Shown here: one piece after another, positions 59,492-64,000 of the stretch
Numbering within the stretch: position 1 is the first letter of the stretch
Layout: each line of letters begins with the position of its first letter
NCBI GenBank assembly: GCA_051657745.1
Contig: JBOFLG010000044.1
Coordinates: 1-64,000, forward strand
DNA: 64,000 nucleotides
Origin: JBOFLG01 sp051657745
GTDB lineage: Bacteria > Actinomycetota > Actinomycetes > Actinomycetales > Dermatophilaceae
Reading direction: 5' to 3'
Made by a program: the position numbers and the translations under genes
Notes under the pieces: generated by a model
What the model was told of the DNA's origin: nothing
The model's database searches: none
The model's input: only the letters and a program-made list of their open reading frames with translations

Positions 59492-61812
59492 CCGGCTCGG
59501 CCGTCCGGCGCCACCGCGGCCTCCGACTGACGGCCGTCGGGCGCCGCCGGTCCCCGGTCGGCCCGCAGCCGCACCGGCCACCAGGTCCGGCCGCCCAGGT
59601 CGTACGCCATCGCGGGCACCAGCAGCGAGCGCACCACAAAGGTGTCGAGCAGCACGCCGAATGCCACGATGAACGCGATCTGGACCAGGAAGACCAGCGG
59701 GAGCACCGACAGCGCGGAGAAGGTCGCGGCGAGCACGATGCCGGCGCTGGTGATCACCCCACCGGTGACGGCGAGCCCGACCAGGATGCCGGGGCGCGTG
59801 CCGCGGGTGAGCGCCTCCTCGCGTACCCGGGTCATCAGGAAGATCGAGTAGTCGATGCCGAGCGCGACGAGAAACACGAAGCCGTACAACGGAATTGCCG
59901 GGTCGCTGCCGCCGAAGCCGAACCCCACGTCGAAGACGACTGCGGCGACGCCGATCGTCGCCGCGAACGACACCACATTCGCCAGGACCAGCAGGAACGG
60001 CGCGAGCACCGAGCGCAGCAGCAGGCAGAGCACCAGGAAGATGACCACCAGGATGGCTGGGACGATGACCCGCAGGTCGCGCCCGCTCGCGTCGAGCACA
60101 TCGAGGTTGGTGGCGGCATTGCCACCGACAATCGCGTCGGTACTGACCGCGTCGAGCGATTCGCGCAGCCGCTCCACGGTCGCCTCGGCCTCGGCGCTGT
60201 CGCTCGCGCCGGTCGTGGTCGCCTGGAGCACAGTGCGGCCATCCACCACGGGCGGTGGCCCGGCCGGCTGACCTGGCCCCGGTGGGGTGAGTCCGAGGTA
60301 GGCGTTCTCGACTCCGGGGTCAGCCACCACGACCGCCAGCGCGGCCTCAGCCTGGGCCTGGGGCACGACCACCACCACCGGCTCGGCGGCGCCGGCCGGG
60401 AAGTGCGCGGCCACCGCCCGCTGCGCCGCGACCGACTCGACCTCGGTGAGGAAGGTGTCCTCGACGGTGACCCCCTCGGCCTCGAAGGTCGGCGCGAGCG
60501 CACCGAAGGCGAGGAGCGCCACAAGGGTGCTCACCCAGGTGCGGCGGGGGTGGCGGCCGACCAGCCCAGCGACCCGACCCCACAGCGAGCGGGTACCGAC
60601 CGTGTCCTCGGCGTGCTGGTGGTCGAGCCGAGGGGCGAACGGCCAGAACGCCTTTCGCCCGAGCAGCACGAGCACGGCGGGAAGAAACGTCAGCGAGGCC
60701 ACCAACGCACCGGCGATGCCGAGCGCACCCACCGGGCCGAGCCCCGCCGTGCTCTGCAGTTCGGCGAGCAGCAGGCAGAGCAACCCGAGGATGACGGTCG
60801 CTGCCGACGCGGTGATCGGCTCGACCGAACCGCGCCAGGCGCGGGTCATCGCGACCCAGGAGCTTGACTCGTCGTGGAGCTCTTCGCGAAACCGGCTCAC
60901 CAGCAGGAGCGCGTAGTCGGTGGCGGCGCCGACGACGAGGATGAAGAGGATGCCCTGGCTCTGCCCGGACAACTCGATGACGTCGTTGTTCGCCAGCTGG
61001 TAGACGACCACCCCGGCCAGCCCCAGCCCGAACAGCGCGGTGAGCAGGACCGCCACCGGCAGGATCGGGCTGCGGTACACCACCAGCAGAATGACGAGGA
61101 CTACCGCGAGCGCCACGCCGAGGAGGATGCCGTCGATGCCGCCGAACGCCACAGAGAAGTCGGAGAGCAGCCCGCCGAGCCCGCCGACATAGGCGTCGGC
61201 AGGTGCCCCGTCGAACAGCGCGCTGCTGCGCTCGCGCACCTCGGTGGTGATGACGACGAGGGGCGCCTGTTCCTCCACCACTTCACTCGCGGCCCGTTCT
61301 TGGATCGGCACGATGAGCAGCGCGGCCTCGCCATCCGCGCTGGGGATGGGCACCAGCGGCTCCGCGCTGGCGAGGTAATCCCGCACGGTCACCCCGGTGC
61401 CAAGGTCGGGCAGCGGGAGGTCCGGCAGCTCGCCGGCCAGTCGCTGCAACGTCGCCACCGCGTTCTCGGCGAGCGGACCCCCCTCAGACTCGACAACGAC
61501 CACCAGCGGCACCGTCTGCTCGTCGGAGAACCGCGCGACAGCATCTCGGACCGCGGTGGACTCGGCGTCCTTCGGGAGGAAGTTCGCGTTGTCGTTGGTC
61601 TGCACCTCGGACAGGCGGCCGGTGTACTGGCCGCCGACGCCACCCACCGCGAACCAGGCGAGCACGACCAGGGCAGCGACGAGCAGCACCTGGCGCGGGC
61701 GCCGCGCCGACGTGGGTCGGTCCGGTGTGCCGGTGGGGTCGTGGGCACCGGCCCTGGCCGGCTCATCCAGACCGGCCTGGCGGACGTCATCCGAGGTGGG
61801 CGCATCGCTCAT
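59488..61812 (-). CDS. MMPL/RND-family transporter
   Basis: A 774-residue membrane protein with about twelve helices in two halves. Each half starts with a helix and an extracytoplasmic loop domain of about 150-170 residues. Then five helices follow with the family motif: GAATDYALLLVSRFREEL near residue 300 and ALGIDYSIFLMTRVREEAL near 660, whose Asp/Tyr pairs drive proton-coupled export. MMPL proteins move lipids or other hydrophobic compounds; the substrate is unknown here. The ATG at 61812 has TAGGCT 7 bases upstream and is leaderless. It is coupled to the downstream oxidoreductase gene by a 4-base overlap and is divergent from lipB. Confidence 0.93.
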   Translation of the reverse strand: MSDAPTSDDVRQAGLDEPARAGAHDPTGTPDRPTSARRPRQVLLVAALVVLAWFAVGGVGGQYTGRLSEVQTNDNANFLPKDAESTAVRDAVARFSDEQTVPLVVVVESEGGPLAENAVATLQRLAGELPDLPLPDLGTGVTVRDYLASAEPLVPIPSADGEAALLIVPIQERAASEVVEEQAPLVVITTEVRERSSALFDGAPADAYVGGLGGLLSDFSVAFGGIDGILLGVALAVVLVILLVVYRSPILPVAVLLTALFGLGLAGVVVYQLANNDVIELSGQSQGILFILVVGAATDYALLLVSRFREELHDESSSWVAMTRAWRGSVEPITASAATVILGLLCLLLAELQSTAGLGPVGALGIAGALVASLTFLPAVLVLLGRKAFWPFAPRLDHQHAEDTVGTRSLWGRVAGLVGRHPRRTWVSTLVALLAFGALAPTFEAEGVTVEDTFLTEVESVAAQRAVAAHFPAGAAEPVVVVVPQAQAEAALAVVVADPGVENAYLGLTPPGPGQPAGPPPVVDGRTVLQATTTGASDSAEAEATVERLRESLDAVSTDAIVGGNAATNLDVLDASGRDLRVIVPAILVVIFLVLCLLLRSVLAPFLLVLANVVSFAATIGVAAVVFDVGFGFGGSDPAIPLYGFVFLVALGIDYSIFLMTRVREEALTRGTRPGILVGLAVTGGVITSAGIVLAATFSALSVLPLVFLVQIAFIVAFGVLLDTFVVRSLLVPAMAYDLGGRTWWPVRLRADRGPAAPDGRQSEAAVAPDGRAG

Positions 61813-61819
61813 GGCCGCC

Positions 61820-61825
61820 AGCCTA
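61820..61825 (-). promoter_or_regulatory. -10 element for leaderless MMPL gene
   Basis: TAGGCT on the minus strand, 7 bases before the ATG at 61812. Confidence 0.6.
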
Positions 61826-61929
61826 GGAGCATTCCCGCAGCCGTCCGTCGTGGTTCGACACGCGCGCCCGGCTGGCCGCGGCCGACGCCCTCGCTCGACC
61901 TGGGCCGCTGCCGGGTCACGCGCCGGTCG

Positions 61930-61935
61930 TACTGT
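61930..61935 (+). promoter_or_regulatory. -10 element for leaderless lipB
   Basis: TACTGT, 7 bases before the lipB ATG. A GGAGG also lies just before the ATG but with only 2 bases of spacing, too close for normal use. Confidence 0.55.
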
Positions 61936-61942
61936 GGAGGGT

Positions 61943-62620
61943 ATGCGGTTCGTGCACCTCGGCTTCCGGCCCGACCTGGTCGACTACCACGAGGGCTGGC
62001 AGGCGCAGCGGGATGTGCACGCCCAGGTGGTGGCCGGCGAGGCCGAGGACACGGTGCTGCTGCTGGAGCATGCCGCGGTCTACACCGCGGGCAAGCGCAC
62101 CGAGCCGCACGAGCGGCCGGTCGACGGCACGCCCGTTGTCGACGTCGACCGGGGCGGCAAGATCACCTGGCACGGTCCAGGGCAGCTGGTCGGCTACCCG
62201 ATCGTGCGGCTGCCCGAGGTGCCCATCGACGTCGTGGCCCACGTGCGCCGACTGGAAGAGGTGATGATCCGGGCCTGCGGCGAGTTCGGGGTGGAGGCGA
62301 TGCGGGTTGCGGGACGCAGCGGGGTGTGGGTGGCCGCCGACGAGCGTGGACCCGACCGCAAACTCGGGGCGATCGGGGTACGGGTAAGCCAGCGGGTGAC
62401 CATGCATGGCTTCGCCCTGAACTGCGACGCCGACCTGTCCTGGGCGGAGCCCATCGTGCCATGCGGCATTGCCGACGCTGGCATCTCCAGCCTCACCGCC
62501 GAGGCCGGCCGCCGAGTCACCGTGCAGGATGTTCTGCCCTGGGTCGAGAAGCATCTGATCGACGTCCTGGCCCCGGGTCAGTGCCCTAGCCTCTCGGCGT
62601 GTACGAGCTCCACGACGTAG
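61943..62620 (+). CDS. lipB: Lipoyl(octanoyl) transferase
   Basis: Moves octanoate from acyl carrier protein to lipoyl-domain lysines, first step of lipoate assembly; 225 residues. Motifs are LLLEHAAVYTAGKRT near residue 40, RGGKITWHGPGQLVGYPI near 70, the RKLGAIGVRVSQRVTMHGFALN segment with the catalytic lysine (LGAIG context) near 135, and the thiol nucleophile in PCGI near 173. Its clients SucB and GcvH belong to pathways represented in this window. lipA does not follow directly, unlike in many actinobacteria; the next gene overlaps the lipB 3' end by 22 bases. Confidence 0.94.
   Translation: MRFVHLGFRPDLVDYHEGWQAQRDVHAQVVAGEAEDTVLLLEHAAVYTAGKRTEPHERPVDGTPVVDVDRGGKITWHGPGQLVGYPIVRLPEVPIDVVAHVRRLEEVMIRACGEFGVEAMRVAGRSGVWVAADERGPDRKLGAIGVRVSQRVTMHGFALNCDADLSWAEPIVPCGIADAGISSLTAEAGRRVTVQDVLPWVEKHLIDVLAPGQCPSLSACTSSTT
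62587..62592 (+). promoter_or_regulatory. -10 element inside lipB for the downstream gene
   Basis: TAGCCT, 6 bases before the GTG at 62599, within the last codons of lipB. It would let the downstream gene be transcribed independently and leaderless. Confidence 0.5.
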
Positions 62621-64000
62621 TTCTTCCGGTCTCGATCGTTCTGGCCGGTGTCGTTGTCGGGCTCGCGGTCGCGTGGTGCCAAGACCTGCGGGCCGGAGGA
62701 GCCGACACCCGGTGGTCGCACGGCAGCGGGCTCACGGTTCCGGTGGTTGTCTCGGTCGGCGGTGACCGCCACCGCGCCTCGGGTGTCGTCGACGGCGGAC
62801 GACTGCGGGTGGTCGGGCCACGGACGCACCTGCTCCTCGACGGGGCGGCCTACCTGGCCGCGGGCCAGCGCCAACACCCCGTGGATGACGAGACCGTGGA
62901 TGACGCGACGCAGGATGACGCGACGCAGCGAGGGTTCGTCGATGCCGGTGGCACCCTCCACCTTGTCGGCGCTGTGGCGGAGTGGGAGGCCGCTCTGCAG
63001 AGGGCGTTGCGTGGTCCGTCCAGACCGGCGTCTCGGTGGCGACGGCTCGCCGCAGCGGTGCCACGGTGGGCCTTCGCGGGGTTGGTGGCGTCCGGGCTTC
63101 TCCTGATGACGGTGCAGGTGGTCTGGGCGGCCGGCCACGATGTGCAGGCTCAGATGGTTCGGGTCGTCAGCAGTTATGAATGGCTCACCGCGATGACGGG
63201 CGGGCTCGCTCTTGTCGGTGCGGCGGTGACTACCGGGGTCACGGCAGTGCGGCTCCACCGACCAGTGGTGCGTCTGGTGGCCAGGCCGGCGGCGGCGCTC
63301 GACCTCGCTCCTCAGGGCACCGTGACGGTCGACCCGGCGGCGGCGTTGCTCACTCGGCTGGGCGCGCTCGCAGCCGCCGAGAGTTGGGATGACGGGGTGT
63401 CCGATGCCCCAGCCCTGCCGCGGTACCGGCCCCACCTCATCGCTCTCAGCTCCGCCCGGTGGTGGCCGACACCGGTGCTCGTCGGCGGTGGCCTGCTCAT
63501 CGTCGAGCGGCCCGACGTCGTCCGCTACGGCCTCCTGGTGGCTGGTGGTGGCGCCGCGCTCTGGGCCGTCGCCACGGCCCGACGCACCTGGTTCGCGGTG
63601 CGGCCCGCGTACATCGCGCCGGTGACCAGCGAGTGGGACTACCGGCTGGTGCGGACGCCTGACAACCTCTGGTTCGCCCTGCTGCTGGCCGGCCAGCAAC
63701 CGCACTGGATCGTGCCACTCTGGCCGGGCCGGCACCCGAGCCCCGTCGGGCGCTGCGGCATCCGGGGCGACCTGCGCGACGGCGGCGCGGTTCAGCTCCG
63801 TATCGGCGAGTCGTTCTGGATGACCGACGGCCCGGTCGAACGGGTCTCGGCCGAGTTGCTGCGGGATATCGACGAGCACCTGCACGACCGACTGCAGGAA
63901 ATCGGCACCAGCCCGGCACCACCGGACCGTGGCACCCGCCCGGCACCACCAGACTTTGGCACCCGCCCGGCACCACCAGACTTTGGCACCCGCCCGGCAC
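62599..64000 (+). CDS. Multi-pass membrane protein of unknown function (3' end outside window)
   Basis: The frame runs open from the GTG at 62599 to the end of the window (467 codons). An N-terminal helix (about 7-26) is followed by a soluble region of about 110 residues with a short Asp/Thr/Gln repeat (DDATQ twice). Two helices (about 155-177 and 195-220), a soluble stretch, two more helices (about 287-325), and a C-terminal soluble domain with EWDYRLVRTPDNLWF and ERVSAELLRDIDEHLHDRL come next. It ends in nine-residue repeats of GTRPAPPDF. I recognise no family. The start is supported by TAGCCT 6 bases upstream. Base composition and codon use look like the neighbours. Confidence 0.75.
   Translation, partial: MYELHDVVLPVSIVLAGVVVGLAVAWCQDLRAGGADTRWSHGSGLTVPVVVSVGGDRHRASGVVDGGRLRVVGPRTHLLLDGAAYLAAGQRQHPVDDETVDDATQDDATQRGFVDAGGTLHLVGAVAEWEAALQRALRGPSRPASRWRRLAAAVPRWAFAGLVASGLLLMTVQVVWAAGHDVQAQMVRVVSSYEWLTAMTGGLALVGAAVTTGVTAVRLHRPVVRLVARPAAALDLAPQGTVTVDPAAALLTRLGALAAAESWDDGVSDAPALPRYRPHLIALSSARWWPTPVLVGGGLLIVERPDVVRYGLLVAGGGAALWAVATARRTWFAVRPAYIAPVTSEWDYRLVRTPDNLWFALLLAGQQPHWIVPLWPGRHPSPVGRCGIRGDLRDGGAVQLRIGESFWMTDGPVERVSAELLRDIDEHLHDRLQEIGTSPAPPDRGTRPAPPDFGTRPAPPDFGTRPA
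63904..64000. repeat. 27-base tandem repeats running off the window end
   Basis: Units at 63904-63930 (diverged), 63931-63957, 63958-63984 and a partial unit 63985-64000. Units two and three are identical, each GGCACCCGCCCGGCACCACC plus seven bases. They encode Pro-rich nine-residue repeats at the C-terminus of the unknown membrane protein. The total copy number is not visible. Confidence 0.95.

Noticed and set aside
63497..64000. Minus-strand frame of repeated PGGCQSLVV units at the window end
   Set aside because: It is the reverse of the 27-base repeats in the plus-strand membrane protein gene; no start signal or family.
1..64000. Mobile elements, prophage, tRNA genes or defence islands
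   Set aside because: No transposase, integrase, terminal inverted repeats, tRNA-like folds or defence gene families were seen; all genes look native in composition.

Overview
This window is a stretch of chromosome from a high-GC actinomycete. The evidence is: about two-thirds or more G+C, frequent GTG starts, many genes with a TANNNT hexamer 6-8 bases before the start codon (leaderless transcripts), a cytochrome bcc-aa3 branch with diheme QcrC, PASTA-kinase and Rv2175c-type genes, and actinobacterial DUF families (DUF3040, DUF3043, DUF5302, DUF7455, SAV_6107-type HEPN). I cannot name the genus. From metF (about 12.6 kb) to lipB (about 62 kb) the gene order follows, with gaps and insertions, the block I remember as Rv2172c-Rv2217 of Mycobacterium tuberculosis. 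The macRS / glucokinase part also resembles the Streptomyces order.

Layout. 0-3.8 kb: tail of a sugar ABC importer (binding protein, two permeases) and a LacI regulator with no normal start codon at the expected place. 3.8-9 kb: amino acid permease, topoisomerase IV subunit B, and small DUF genes. 8.6-11.7 kb: a DUF3040-dinB-methyltransferase-HEPN operon read leftward, with a perfect LexA-type SOS box at its head. 11.8-19.6 kb: YbaK protein, metF, polyprenyl synthase, Rv2175c-type DNA-binding protein, a relic of a lytic transglycosylase, a PknL-like PASTA kinase, an EamA exporter, and class II DAHP synthase. 19.7-30.7 kb: MacRS two-component system, acyltransferase, glucokinase operon, long-chain acyl-CoA synthetase coupled to a GT-C-like membrane protein, and a zinc-lipoprotein pair. 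30.8-34 kb: DEDDh/GIY-YIG nuclease, trpD, and a receiver-like gene. 34.1-42.4 kb: respiratory chain, with ctaE-qcrCAB rightward and ctaC-ctaD-ctaF leftward, converging on a small zincin gene. 42.5-48.8 kb: sulfur, Fe-S and NAD genes (cysteine-desulfurase-like protein without the PLP lysine, TusA, Aat, adenosine kinase, ErpA, glycerate kinase, NadA). 48.8-64 kb: M20 peptidase, DUF3043, GcvT, leucyl aminopeptidase, SucB, TIGR01777 epimerase, peptidase E, oxidoreductase + MMPL pair, LipB, and an unknown membrane protein running off the end.

Functional links: lipoate metabolism (lipB) sits near its clients gcvT and sucB. ErpA and the desulfurase-like/TusA pair sit near the Fe-S enzyme NadA. The bcc and aa3 genes together encode a complete terminal oxidase supercomplex.

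I found no tRNA, rRNA, CRISPR array, insertion sequence, prophage or defence island. No gap between genes exceeds about 300 bases; the largest (12312-12583 and 7522-7771) are described in the entries. I found no clear new multi-gene system. The strongest unexplained signal is an octamer, GGATGCCG/CGGCATCC, that I count by eye about 50 times in both orientations, in genes and between them, roughly ten times the number expected from composition.
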